A stretch of DNA of 46,394 bases from Sporolactobacillus sp. THM7-7. GTDB lineage: Bacteria > Bacillota > Bacilli > Bacillales > Sporolactobacillaceae. The first letter of the stretch is position 1. Every line of letters begins with the position of its first letter. The stretch covers positions 1 through 46,394 of the forward strand of contig NZ_SEMB01000027.1 of NCBI RefSeq assembly GCF_004153225.1, in the 5' to 3' direction. The notes beneath the pieces are model-generated. The model saw only the letters and a list, made by a program, of their open reading frames with translations, had not been told where the DNA came from and did not search any database. Positions 31,401 to 39,002 of this stretch are shown one piece after another. Both the position numbers and the translations under genes were made by a program.

Positions 31401-31737
31401 GCCGTTCATGCTGCCGAATGGACTATTCGGACTGAGCCCGGCAATCTCGACGTTGTTTAAGAATTTTCCGAAGGGAGCGCAAGTTTGGCCGTCGATCAAA
31501 GCGTTCATGGACGAAATTCCGCACTATGCACAGGGCGTCCATGACGCAGTCAGCCGGTCATTTAATCTGTCCATGCCGAAGTTACAGTTAAGCAGCGGAG
31601 GCTCTGGGCTGGCACCGACGGTCAATGTCTATTTTACAGGCGATAATCATTTCGAAGATAATAACGATTTCGATGCGATTTCCGAAAAACTAGCGACCGG
31701 AATCCGTCAAAAACTTTATCGAGAGGGGAGCCGATAA
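28495..31737 (+). CDS. Tape measure protein with lytic transglycosylase domain
   Basis: The 1080-aa protein is the longest here. An N-terminal TMP domain (MEQYLNTLTVVMKSHKKAAQ, FANKTPFETDEIVDATAKLS) is followed by a hydrophobic central region (about 360-480) able to insert in membranes. A C-terminal SLT-like domain (about 875-950; WLKQIKTESGGNPKAVQHGY, GLAQTISATFNAYKFPGHGN) has its likely catalytic Glu in KTESGG. A Gly-rich module (GTK..HPGGDAI.GD.GK.EP..LPNG) occurs twice, at about 680 and 950. It sets tail length and helps DNA pass the cell wall. Confidence 0.95.
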   Translation: MANTVGGANVEISVDDRNARKGLKGFLSYLKDVSKISAGVAIGKAVFTGVAKAIDVAGSSTIGANANMEQYLNTLTVVMKSHKKAAQTLAWAKDFANKTPFETDEIVDATAKLSSYGLNARKILPQVGDMSAVMGKSLDQGVEAVADAQTGELERLKEFGITKDMIVKQAKDMRLGVVVNNQGQITDQKKFNQALFALMKERYSGGMKMQSQTWKGMLSNIRGFMSTAIQQLSQPMFAKMEAGLRHIMPLFDGLTALMNGDVKTFHQSLVQVFGPTGAALLMKFFNQVNQAAQIGSKAFAFVRQALAAVFNLLIGNQGKGVSILSSLGLSPAQIALVTSTIALLKQYIVNAFNGIVIALRIAGQFIIQAWNIIWPYLKPPLIAIFTFVRSIISQIVVFWQQNGTMIMAAIRNVMNVILTILRIAMPVIMFIVNGVLQNVMGVIQGALNIIMGIVKIFAGLFTGNWRAMWSGVKQLFSGAISVIWNVFNLLFVGRIMKGARVLGGGLKSFFSGIWSFLKWLWNNSIGVILKIVTGKFGQIYIAFMRPILRTRNALNAFWSFVKSLWNNSIGRVIGFVRGHWSQITGFFRHPLDSMKKLAVGAWNSIVSGAKALPGRIGNGIKSMGKKAINGIIWLSNKMSQGMAAGINAVGGGLNWILGKIGIKWHVPTFKATKYAYYAKGTKGGHPGGDAIMGDGGKPEPYMLPNGQMGVSPDKPTLYPDLPKGTVVWSSIKKMLNTYPGYKGGIGGWLSSTANAAWNGIKSVADKAKNIAVDVWDYATHPSKLLNKVLGKMGFKMPDLPGAFGKLTVGALKKIKDSAVGFVKKKLAVAGDPPGKGVKRWSSTVKRALAMNNLPTSAKYVNAWLKQIKTESGGNPKAVQHGYTDINTVHGDLAKGLAQTISATFNAYKFPGHGNIFKGLDNILAAIHYAKSRYGAKGMLGVIGHGHGYARGTKRHPGGDAILGDAGKKEPFMLPNGLFGLSPAISTLFKNFPKGAQVWPSIKAFMDEIPHYAQGVHDAVSRSFNLSMPKLQLSSGGSGLAPTVNVYFTGDNHFEDNNDFDAISEKLATGIRQKLYREGSR

Positions 31738-31739
31738 TC

Positions 31740-32591
31740 ATGCCGCTTCATATCCCTTCTTATCTCAGCCACAATTTCCGAGTCGTTCGGGAAAATGGCG
31801 ATGAATATGATATGCGAAGCGTCGGCATTCTCGTTAAAAAATTCTATCCAGAATCCCCTTCCCCGGTGCATACGAGAGAAACAATTGAAGGTCGGCCGGG
31901 GTTTATTGACATGGGCACTGTGCTCGACGGTCGAACATTACATGCGGAATGTGAGCTCCGATCGGTTGATATACCGGACTTCGCACTCTATCAGGACGAA
32001 GTGTTCCGGATTTTCGACAGTCGAGAATATTTCTATTTGATCTGTGATGCGGAACCAGGGAAACGCTGGCATGTCAAGTATGATAGCAAGTTTAATATTG
32101 AGCAGAAAGCGCGAGAGGGAACCTTTGCAATAGATTTCATTTCCAATTTGCCATATGCGGAATCGGTCGGCCGCACAGACACCGATCCAATCACGATGGA
32201 TTCGGATAAATGGCAGTTCGTCGGCGCTGGTTTAACGTTTGAAGAAGATATGATTTATCAGTGGTCGCAGAACAATTTCCGCATCTTCAACGGCGGTGAC
32301 GAGACGGTCGATCCACGATTTCATGAGCTTTTGATAAAATTTAAGGGCGCCTCAAACGGCTTAACGATCAAGAATTTAACGACGGGTGATTCGTTTAAAT
32401 TTAATCAGTCAACATCGGCGAGCGATGAACTTGATCTTGACGGCCCGCAGGTGTTGCTGAATGATGAATCGTCTCTCTCTAAGAGCAATAGACAGCTTAT
32501 CAGATTGGTGCCGGGTTGGAACGATATACAGGTCAGCGGAACTGGCGGAGCATTTATCATCAGCTTCGGGTTCCGCTGGCTTTATTTGTGA
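31740..32591 (+). CDS. Distal tail protein (Dit)
   Basis: The 283-aa protein matches the Sipho_tail/Dit family: SPVHTRETIEGRPGFIDMGT, an N-terminal beta-barrel and a C-terminal galectin-like half (FRIFNGGDETVDPRFHELLI, RLVPGWNDIQVSGTGGAFII). It forms the hub that joins the tube to the baseplate. It starts two bases after the tape measure stop. Confidence 0.9.
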   Translation: MPLHIPSYLSHNFRVVRENGDEYDMRSVGILVKKFYPESPSPVHTRETIEGRPGFIDMGTVLDGRTLHAECELRSVDIPDFALYQDEVFRIFDSREYFYLICDAEPGKRWHVKYDSKFNIEQKAREGTFAIDFISNLPYAESVGRTDTDPITMDSDKWQFVGAGLTFEEDMIYQWSQNNFRIFNGGDETVDPRFHELLIKFKGASNGLTIKNLTTGDSFKFNQSTSASDELDLDGPQVLLNDESSLSKSNRQLIRLVPGWNDIQVSGTGGAFIISFGFRWLYL

Positions 32592-32600
32592 GGTGGTAGC

Positions 32601-33704
32601 ATGGACGCTTATGTACGGTCGCTCACGACGGGGCAAGAAGAAATGATCTTGGACGCAGAGATCACACGGAAGAATATCACGAACGGGCAGAAGACGCTCG
32701 ATGTGACGGCGCGGCAGACAGAACGCGGACAGGCGGCGTTTTCGCTGTTGATGAATGAAAATTATGTGATCTACGGTGACGACGAATACGTGATTAAGAA
32801 TCTCACGCAATCGACAAAAGGCAGGCGAACGATCAAGACATTTACTGCCGAGCACCGATACTATGAGGACTTAATCAGTATGCACATTTATGACACGCTG
32901 ACCGGTACCTACTCATTACAGCAGTTGTGCGATTTTGCACTGGCTGGAACTGGCTACAGTGTGCAGATTGACACGACAGGTCTTGATGCATCGGTAGAGG
33001 TTGAAAACTTCGGCGATGATAATTCATCCGCTCTATTCCAGAGCGCGATTGAAAAATTTGCCTGCGAATACGAGATTACCGGCAAAGTATTTAAAATTGC
33101 GAAAGAATTATCTCGGCATACCGATAACCAATTCCGCTACCTGATGAACGTACAAGATCCGCAGATGCAGATCGACACGACTAACTTATGCACTTATATT
33201 CGCGGCTTTGGAAAACAAAATGATGATGGATCATACGTGACGACGGCCGAGTATACAAGCCCGTTGGCGTCGACATATGGGATTAGGCATGCGACACCGG
33301 TGCGCGATGAACGGTTTACAATCCATGATGATCTGCTGGCGTACATCAAGGAGCAGCTGACGGATTCAATCCCGATTACGATTACATTGACAGCATTACA
33401 ACTTGAAAGATTAGGTGTGCAAGATGTGCAAAAGGGAGACTATTGTTGGGTGACACTCGAACCGTTTGGCATTGATCTGGAATTGCGCGTATCTGAGGTT
33501 GACGACTATAATACCGGGAAATCTCCGGCCTACACATTTGGGACGTTGCAGAAAAAGGCGGAGGACGTGCTGGCTGGGCTGTCGAAGTCGGCGGCAGCAA
33601 TGACAGGGCTCGGTAAAAAGGCAAGCGAAGCACTAACGATGGCGAGCGCGTTGAATGTATCGGCCGTCCGGCTCGGCGACGTGGAAGGTGAAATAAATGA
33701 CTGA
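32601..33704 (+). CDS. Tail-associated protein (prophage endopeptidase tail family)
   Basis: The 367-aa protein fits the Tal/gp18 family: DVTARQTERGQAAFSLLMNE, TKGRRTIKTFTAEHRYYEDL, YSLQQLCDFALAGTGYSV and IRGFGKQNDDGSYVTTAEYT. It closes the tail tip beneath Dit. It lacks an obvious extra hydrolase domain and is short for the family. It overlaps the next gene by 8 bases. Confidence 0.87.
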   Translation: MDAYVRSLTTGQEEMILDAEITRKNITNGQKTLDVTARQTERGQAAFSLLMNENYVIYGDDEYVIKNLTQSTKGRRTIKTFTAEHRYYEDLISMHIYDTLTGTYSLQQLCDFALAGTGYSVQIDTTGLDASVEVENFGDDNSSALFQSAIEKFACEYEITGKVFKIAKELSRHTDNQFRYLMNVQDPQMQIDTTNLCTYIRGFGKQNDDGSYVTTAEYTSPLASTYGIRHATPVRDERFTIHDDLLAYIKEQLTDSIPITITLTALQLERLGVQDVQKGDYCWVTLEPFGIDLELRVSEVDDYNTGKSPAYTFGTLQKKAEDVLAGLSKSAAAMTGLGKKASEALTMASALNVSAVRLGDVEGEIND

Positions 33705-34047
33705 TGTACGATCTCTTAAAGACAATAAGGGTACGGTGTTTTATCCACGGACTCACGCAAAGGCCGTGGATGGGCTGGCCGAAGCTGTTGGCGAGCAGAT
33801 CGATTATCCAGTAATATCTGTTGCTGGAAAAACGGGTGATGTGGCACTGGGTAAGTCGGATGTTGGCCTTAGCAATGTGGATAACACAGCTGATGCGGAT
33901 AAACCGGTTAGTGGGCCGATGCAAACCGCACTCGATAAAAAACAGGATGAGATTCTTGTGTCCCCGAGCGGCAGCAAGTTTTTGTTATCTGTCGACGATG
34001 ACGGCACTTTGTCCACGACACCATACACGGAAGGAGGAACAGCATAA
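33697..34047 (+). CDS. Baseplate/tail fibre protein with collagen-like phage repeat
   Basis: The 116-aa protein contains GKTGDVALGKSDVGLSNVDN followed by TADADKPVS. This motif is widely shared by tail fibres and marks a trimeric attachment or linker module. It likely anchors the receptor-binding part. The GTG/ATG region overlaps the previous gene, and its stop overlaps the next start. Confidence 0.8.
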   Translation: MTDVRSLKDNKGTVFYPRTHAKAVDGLAEAVGEQIDYPVISVAGKTGDVALGKSDVGLSNVDNTADADKPVSGPMQTALDKKQDEILVSPSGSKFLLSVDDDGTLSTTPYTEGGTA

Positions 34048-34793
34048 TGCCGAGATATCCATACAGACAAATCGGAGTTAGCTTGAATCGAGATTTTCGC
34101 AACGACCAGAACCAGAATTTAAAAGATATTGAGTCTGACATAAAGGAACAAAAGGCCCGGGTGGACGCACAAATATCCAGCGTCGAGCAGCCGTCCGAGG
34201 TAGTTGACGCGCGGGTGGATACATCCGGTACGGAACACGCAACATTGAAGGACCGGCTGGATAGCGTTGACCAGAACACTGCGTCGCAGTTGGCGGATTT
34301 AGCGCAGTCAAAGACCGACAAAATAACCAGTGATGCTGACCGAGCCTATTTTGAAAATAAATTTGCCTCGATTTTAGACGGATCTCCGGATGGTGTTTTC
34401 ACCACTCTATCTGATTTACAATCCGCATATCCGGACGGATCACAAGGTTTATATGTTGTTCAGGAAGACGGAAACTGGTACTTCTGGCTCGACGGATCTG
34501 GGTGGACAGCAGGTGGATTATATCAAAGTATACGGTTAGCTAACGGAAGTGTAAGTGATGATGCAATCTCCGTTAAGACCAATACTATTTTAAGTTTTGA
34601 TACAAACGGGAAACTATCGACAGTGTCTGAAACAGACGAGCAAGGAACGACAAGAACATCAACTTTGTCGTATAACGAAATCGGTCAGCTAGTAAATGTA
34701 CAAGAAACAGGTGGAGATCGATCTATTAATCGAACACTCAACTATAACGATGACGGAGTGCTTGAGTCCGTTACTGCTTCAACGATCAAATAA
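34047..34793 (+). CDS. Baseplate upper/fibre protein
   Basis: This 248-aa protein starts with a conserved tip segment (PYRQIGVSLNRDFRNDQNQN), then a coiled coil (about 25-95). Next come a small beta domain (DGVFTTLSDLQSAYPDGSQG, YVVQEDGNWYFWLDGSGWTA) and an RHS/YD-like repeat tail (LSYNEIGQLVNVQETGG). It matches trimeric baseplate proteins that carry the receptor-binding parts. Base composition changes to AT-rich around its 3' end. Confidence 0.8.
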   Translation: MPRYPYRQIGVSLNRDFRNDQNQNLKDIESDIKEQKARVDAQISSVEQPSEVVDARVDTSGTEHATLKDRLDSVDQNTASQLADLAQSKTDKITSDADRAYFENKFASILDGSPDGVFTTLSDLQSAYPDGSQGLYVVQEDGNWYFWLDGSGWTAGGLYQSIRLANGSVSDDAISVKTNTILSFDTNGKLSTVSETDEQGTTRTSTLSYNEIGQLVNVQETGGDRSINRTLNYNDDGVLESVTASTIK

Positions 34794-34806
34794 GGAGGGA
34801 TATGCG

Positions 34807-35742
34807 GTGTCGTTTAATGTATCGTATATAGCAAATAGATCAGCATCAGATACACTGATACAAGTAAAATCAATTAATTTTCAAGACAAAGTTCCTAATA
34901 CAACTACTGATATAATTGGTGCTTTTTTTCATTCTAATAATTTTAATACGGTACCGTCACCCAATGATCCAAGTCCTATTTGGGTGGAGTTACAGACAGT
35001 AGATGAATATATACGATTGAATGATAAAAATAGTTATTTTGTGAAAGACAGCACGACAGAATCAGGAAAATTCCCTGCCCATATGGCTAAATATGTCGTC
35101 CCTAAAAATGCATCTGGTTTGAAGCTTTCTTATGCCGGATATTGTGAGGGTCCTCAAAACGGGGAATCCGTTTTATGTACAGAGATATACGTCTGGAATC
35201 ATCAAACCAATGCCTGGGATCAGTTATTGACCGAGGGATCGGAGTATGTGAATGCTTCTATTGATGTAAGCCTGGAATATATTGATCCCTCAAACCGTAG
35301 AATTTACTTTTTGATAAAACCAGCTTTTGCGTCCGATTCAATCATTAAATCTGAAGTAAATACAGATTATATAGAATTTTTTTATACGGAAAAAATAAAT
35401 GATGTAACTGTGGTGAAAAATTGTGATGGGCCTACTTTGTTTACGTTTCACGACAGAAATGCCGTAATAAAAGATGGATATAAGCTTTTGATCGGAGACC
35501 GAAAAAAGCTTCTAGTCCAAATATTTGGTTCAGCTACTGAATTCCAGGTAGATTTTTATGGTTTTTTGATATCTGGTGATAAAGTTCCAATTTATGGGAT
35601 AAATATTAGCGATTTATCTATAGTAAAGAGCACGAATTCGAACGGGATCTATCAATTTGATGTCGAACTATTAACTGGTTTTATCGCGGTGGTTAGTAAA
35701 ATCGGTAGTGGAAAGATTAGTGTAATGGGAGTGGTAAAATAA
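34807..35742 (+). CDS. Putative minor structural / receptor-binding protein
   Basis: This 311-aa protein of mostly beta-strand character is not recognised. It lies right after the baseplate gene and at the start of an AT-rich cassette, so it may be a receptor-binding or linker protein (inference). The GTG at 34807 follows AAGGAGGG; a longer frame starting at 34696 lies inside the previous gene and is rejected. It overlaps the next ATG by one base. Confidence 0.7.
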   Translation: MSFNVSYIANRSASDTLIQVKSINFQDKVPNTTTDIIGAFFHSNNFNTVPSPNDPSPIWVELQTVDEYIRLNDKNSYFVKDSTTESGKFPAHMAKYVVPKNASGLKLSYAGYCEGPQNGESVLCTEIYVWNHQTNAWDQLLTEGSEYVNASIDVSLEYIDPSNRRIYFLIKPAFASDSIIKSEVNTDYIEFFYTEKINDVTVVKNCDGPTLFTFHDRNAVIKDGYKLLIGDRKKLLVQIFGSATEFQVDFYGFLISGDKVPIYGINISDLSIVKSTNSNGIYQFDVELLTGFIAVVSKIGSGKISVMGVVK

Positions 35743-36782
35743 TGGATATTGCGTCTATGGCACTTATTAACAAAAATAAATATACTAGTTATTTATACAA
35801 TAATACGCAGGCAGAAAAGCAAATATTTGAGCCACCTAAATTTGTTAAATATCCTGGGAACCCGGTTTTACGTGGTCGAAATATTCCGTGGATTATCAGC
35901 CAAAACGCAAAAATATATTTTCCATCCGTAATCAATGCCAAGGAAATTTTTGGAGATGCAGCTTTAGATGTACTGTATCTATATTATTCTACCGACCACG
36001 CTACAGGAAATGGCGGAATTGGCTTATCTACTGCTTCACGACCAGAGGGACCATGGACGGATCGAGGAATGATATATCAAGATGCCGAAGAAGGCGGCTA
36101 TCAGTCGGAAACTCCTTTTGCCGTGTGGAATCCAGAGACTAATCTGCTTCATCTTTATTATCACGATTCCTTTTTCAATGAGACGTATCGGTCACAGGCA
36201 ACATGTTTAGCTACTTCTCCTGATGGTATCAATTTCACTAGGCATCCAAGTTCACCAATTATAACAGTGCCTGAATACGAATTCCCCGGAGATGGTCATA
36301 CAGGATATGCTCATGTCTACCGTTTCGGTAGAAAATGGGTTGCTTTTCATCTTATGGGTGGGACTGATAACGCTCATTTTGGAATTTCTTATTCAGATGA
36401 CGGTATTAATTGGCAAACTGATCCTAGGCCAATTGCTGGACATAACGATTTCTCAGAGGACGGAGTCAATAGAAGACTGGAGTATTCAGCTACATTTCCA
36501 TTTATTTATAGAGGGGAATTGTGGGGAGCATTCGTAACGAGTCCCTATATATCCGGACCTGCTAACTCTGCTAAACAGATCTATGTTGGACCGATGAAGG
36601 ATTTTAGACAACCTGTTGAACTTTATCCCGCTGTTAAAACAGGAAGTGTAGGAGAATGGGACAATCAAATGGTTCAGTGGCCCTATTTACTTGAGTTTGA
36701 TAGTAAATTGTATATGTTTTACGAATCTGAAGACATTGATAGAAAAGGTGCTTTTGGAATCGCCATTGCGGAGGTGAACTAA
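35742..36782 (+). CDS. GH43/GH32-like five-bladed beta-propeller protein
   Basis: The 346-aa protein shows the blade repeats of the GH43/32/62/68/117/130 group: KYPGNPVLRGRNIPWI, IYFPSVINAKEIFG, LYLYYSTDHATGNGGIGLST, GGYQSETPFAVWNPETNLLH, GISYSDDGINWQTDPRPIAG and LYMFYESEDIDRKGAFGIAI. The acidic residues in STDH and SETP are plausible catalytic positions. It may cleave or bind host surface glycans as a tail depolymerase. There is no signal peptide, which fits a virion protein. Substrate unknown. Confidence 0.82.
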   Translation: MDIASMALINKNKYTSYLYNNTQAEKQIFEPPKFVKYPGNPVLRGRNIPWIISQNAKIYFPSVINAKEIFGDAALDVLYLYYSTDHATGNGGIGLSTASRPEGPWTDRGMIYQDAEEGGYQSETPFAVWNPETNLLHLYYHDSFFNETYRSQATCLATSPDGINFTRHPSSPIITVPEYEFPGDGHTGYAHVYRFGRKWVAFHLMGGTDNAHFGISYSDDGINWQTDPRPIAGHNDFSEDGVNRRLEYSATFPFIYRGELWGAFVTSPYISGPANSAKQIYVGPMKDFRQPVELYPAVKTGSVGEWDNQMVQWPYLLEFDSKLYMFYESEDIDRKGAFGIAIAEVN

Positions 36783-36786
36783 ATTT

Positions 36787-37437
36787 ATGATACGCGATCT
36801 TCATGGAAATATTATTCCAATGGGCAAAGTTATAAGAACTCTTAATGAAAATTTTCTAGCAATCAGTGAACTTCCTAATTGGTTAGAAGTATCAGGGAGT
36901 ACTTCCGGGTATAATTATTCAATTGTAGGGCCTGATATTGATTATGGATATTTACAACTTACAACGCCAACAATTCAGAACAGTGATTGCGTACTGTCTA
37001 TACTGCCTAGTGGTATAAATATGGATAAAATTAAAGAAATTGTTTTATCAGTTGATGCTTTAGTCTTTGAATCAGCCGATGTTGAGTTTTATTTGGAACT
37101 GGTCAATGGAACATATAAAGGCGTGTCGCTAGCATGTGAGAATGGTGGATATACAGATATTCGCATCAGAAAAGCAGATGGCGTTTATAGCATACCCGTC
37201 AATTACGACCTGCTTGGGATGAATGGATTTAAACGGAAACGTAATATAACACTACGAATAAGATCAGATAAAAAAATTGTGCTAATGGAAGGAGATAGTG
37301 TTTTCTTTGAAAAAACGGTGAATGATGCAGCCATAAATGGGATCTTGTACCCACGAATGGTTATTAAAAACATGTCATCTGATCAATCCCAGTTTTTAAG
37401 AATATCTGCGTTATCTCTCTCAATAATACACAATTAA
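36787..37437 (+). CDS. Hypothetical beta-sandwich protein of the tail cassette
   Basis: The 216-aa protein opens with IRDLHGNIIPMGKVIRTLNE, then a likely jelly-roll or lectin-like region (DVEFYLELVNGTYKGVSLAC, LRIRSDKKIVLMEGDSVFFE). No family is recognised. It follows the propeller gene by 4 bases and probably is a virion or glycan-binding partner. It is AT-rich like its neighbours. Confidence 0.7.
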   Translation: MIRDLHGNIIPMGKVIRTLNENFLAISELPNWLEVSGSTSGYNYSIVGPDIDYGYLQLTTPTIQNSDCVLSILPSGINMDKIKEIVLSVDALVFESADVEFYLELVNGTYKGVSLACENGGYTDIRIRKADGVYSIPVNYDLLGMNGFKRKRNITLRIRSDKKIVLMEGDSVFFEKTVNDAAINGILYPRMVIKNMSSDQSQFLRISALSLSIIHN

Positions 37438-37458
37438 CATACTATTCCATAACTAGGA

Positions 37459-37467
37459 TGATATAAT
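37459..37467 (+). promoter_or_regulatory. Extended -10 promoter for the acyltransferase
   Basis: TGATATAAT is an extended -10 element (TGN-TATAAT) 31 bp before the acyltransferase ATG. No good -35 lies at 17 bp, which extended -10 promoters can tolerate. It would allow expression from the lysogen. Confidence 0.6.
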
Positions 37468-37498
37468 ATCCTTAAATTGGAATGGGTGGGGATATTAT

Positions 37499-38548
37499 AT
37501 GCCAGGTCTAAATAGTTCAGGAAGGGTTAAGTATCTAGATGTTGCTAAAGGAATATTAATTATTTTAGTTGTTCTCGGTCACTCTGGCCTTGATCAAGAT
37601 ATTTCAATTGCTCGGGATGTATTTTGGTTTCATATGCCTGCGTTTTTCATTATCAGTGGTTATCTTTTTCATAGCTATACTAATAACTTTGGCAAATGGT
37701 CATTAAGAAAAACTAAGAAGTTCATGATACCATATATTGCATATTGTTTATGTATTACTGTCGTTTTGAATTACAATCATCTATTAGAAATACCAAAACA
37801 ACTATTAAAATTGGCTTATAGTGGGCGAGCTGTTGAATGGGTTTATTGGTTTATACCGTGTTTGCTTTTAACTGAATTGTTGTTCGGAATACTAATTACA
37901 AAATTTAAAAATCAGTCTGTTTTTGTGATTCTTTTATTTATGTTCATATTGGCTCAAATCGAATCACAGTTTTATATACCGTTTGATAGCAATTATTTTG
38001 ATTGGCCTATTTATTACAAGTTTCCTTGGAATATTGATGTAGTATTAATATCTTCAGTTTATTTTGCTTTAGGGTTTTATTCAAGAAACGTTATTAATAA
38101 AATTGGACAAAAAATTAATATGTTATGGTTTATTGTTCTTAGTGTCTCATGTTTAGCGCTGATTATATTAAACTACTTTAATATTTTTAATTATTCATTA
38201 GATCTGAAATTAAGTCATTATAATCACTTTATTTTAGACCTAGTGATTCCTTATATTTACACAATATGGATTTTGATGCTGAGCAAGTTACTGTCGTCGC
38301 TACGTATTTTTAACATTTTAGCTTATGCAGGTTTTTATTCATTACCGATTATGTATTTGCACATACCGGTTAATGTGGCGTTAATGAGTAGATTGGAATA
38401 TGGATCAGTAGTTTTTATTATTTTCGGCACAATATTACCGCTTATATTTGCTTATATTTGCTCAAAAAGCTCAAAACTTGGCTATTTTTTTCTTGGAATG
38501 ATGCCGAAAAAATTACCAGAACAATCAATAGAAAAGCATTTGGGATAA
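37499..38548 (+). CDS. Acyltransferase 3 family membrane protein (OafA-like)
   Basis: The 349-aa protein has about ten hydrophobic helices and the family start KYLDVAKGILIILVVLGHSG, with the likely catalytic His (H28), then FWFHMPAFFIISGYLF. Such enzymes O-acetylate surface polysaccharides. In phages they change host receptors and block superinfection (established for seroconverting phages; inferred here). It has its own promoter-like sequence, ribosome site (GGTGGGGAT) and downstream terminator, so it is a moron. Confidence 0.9.
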   Translation: MPGLNSSGRVKYLDVAKGILIILVVLGHSGLDQDISIARDVFWFHMPAFFIISGYLFHSYTNNFGKWSLRKTKKFMIPYIAYCLCITVVLNYNHLLEIPKQLLKLAYSGRAVEWVYWFIPCLLLTELLFGILITKFKNQSVFVILLFMFILAQIESQFYIPFDSNYFDWPIYYKFPWNIDVVLISSVYFALGFYSRNVINKIGQKINMLWFIVLSVSCLALIILNYFNIFNYSLDLKLSHYNHFILDLVIPYIYTIWILMLSKLLSSLRIFNILAYAGFYSLPIMYLHIPVNVALMSRLEYGSVVFIIFGTILPLIFAYICSKSSKLGYFFLGMMPKKLPEQSIEKHLG

Positions 38549-38595
38549 TTTGGACGCTACTGCGCAATAACTAAATAATTAATTCAGGCCTATTC

Positions 38596-38619
38596 GGACC
38601 CGGTTGGGTCCTATTTTTT
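38596..38619 (+). terminator. Terminator after acyltransferase gene
   Basis: GGACCC (38596-38601), loop GGTT, GGGTCC (38606-38611), then TATTTTTT. A strong, perfect intrinsic terminator separating the moron from the lysis genes. Confidence 0.88.
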
Positions 38620-38641
38620 ATGGGCCGAAGGAGGAACTGGT

Positions 38642-38950
38642 ATGGATGTAGAGAACCGGATCGAAGATCACGAGGAGAGGATCCATCGATTGGAAGACGG
38701 ACAGAACGATATTCGGCAACGGATAAGCGATCTGTCCGATCAGATCAAAGAAGGGAACAGTAGGAACGATGAAAATAACAAGTTCTTACGCGAACAAAAC
38801 GGCCAAATGCTCTCAATGCTTGGCGGAATCCAGCAGAAAAAACAAGAGGCGCGCGTCTGGACATGGCAGGCGATCGGAAAAATAGCGGTTACTGTCGGCG
38901 GTATTGTCAGCGTGGTGACGATTGTCGTCAACTATATATTCAGCAAATAA
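38642..38950 (+). CDS. xhlA: XhlA-type hemolysin/holin-associated protein
   Basis: The 102-aa protein has a charged coiled coil (VENRIEDHEERIHRLEDGQN, SDLSDQIKEG) followed by one C-terminal hydrophobic helix (VTVGGIVSVVTIVVNYIF). This is the XhlA layout known from PBSX, where it assists lysis. GAAGGAGG precedes the ATG. It is first in the lysis operon. Confidence 0.88.
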   Translation: MDVENRIEDHEERIHRLEDGQNDIRQRISDLSDQIKEGNSRNDENNKFLREQNGQMLSMLGGIQQKKQEARVWTWQAIGKIAVTVGGIVSVVTIVVNYIFSK

Positions 38951-39002
38951 GCGTCCTTCTGGGCGCTGTTTTTATACATACCGAAAGGGGGTGAAATCAA
39001 AA

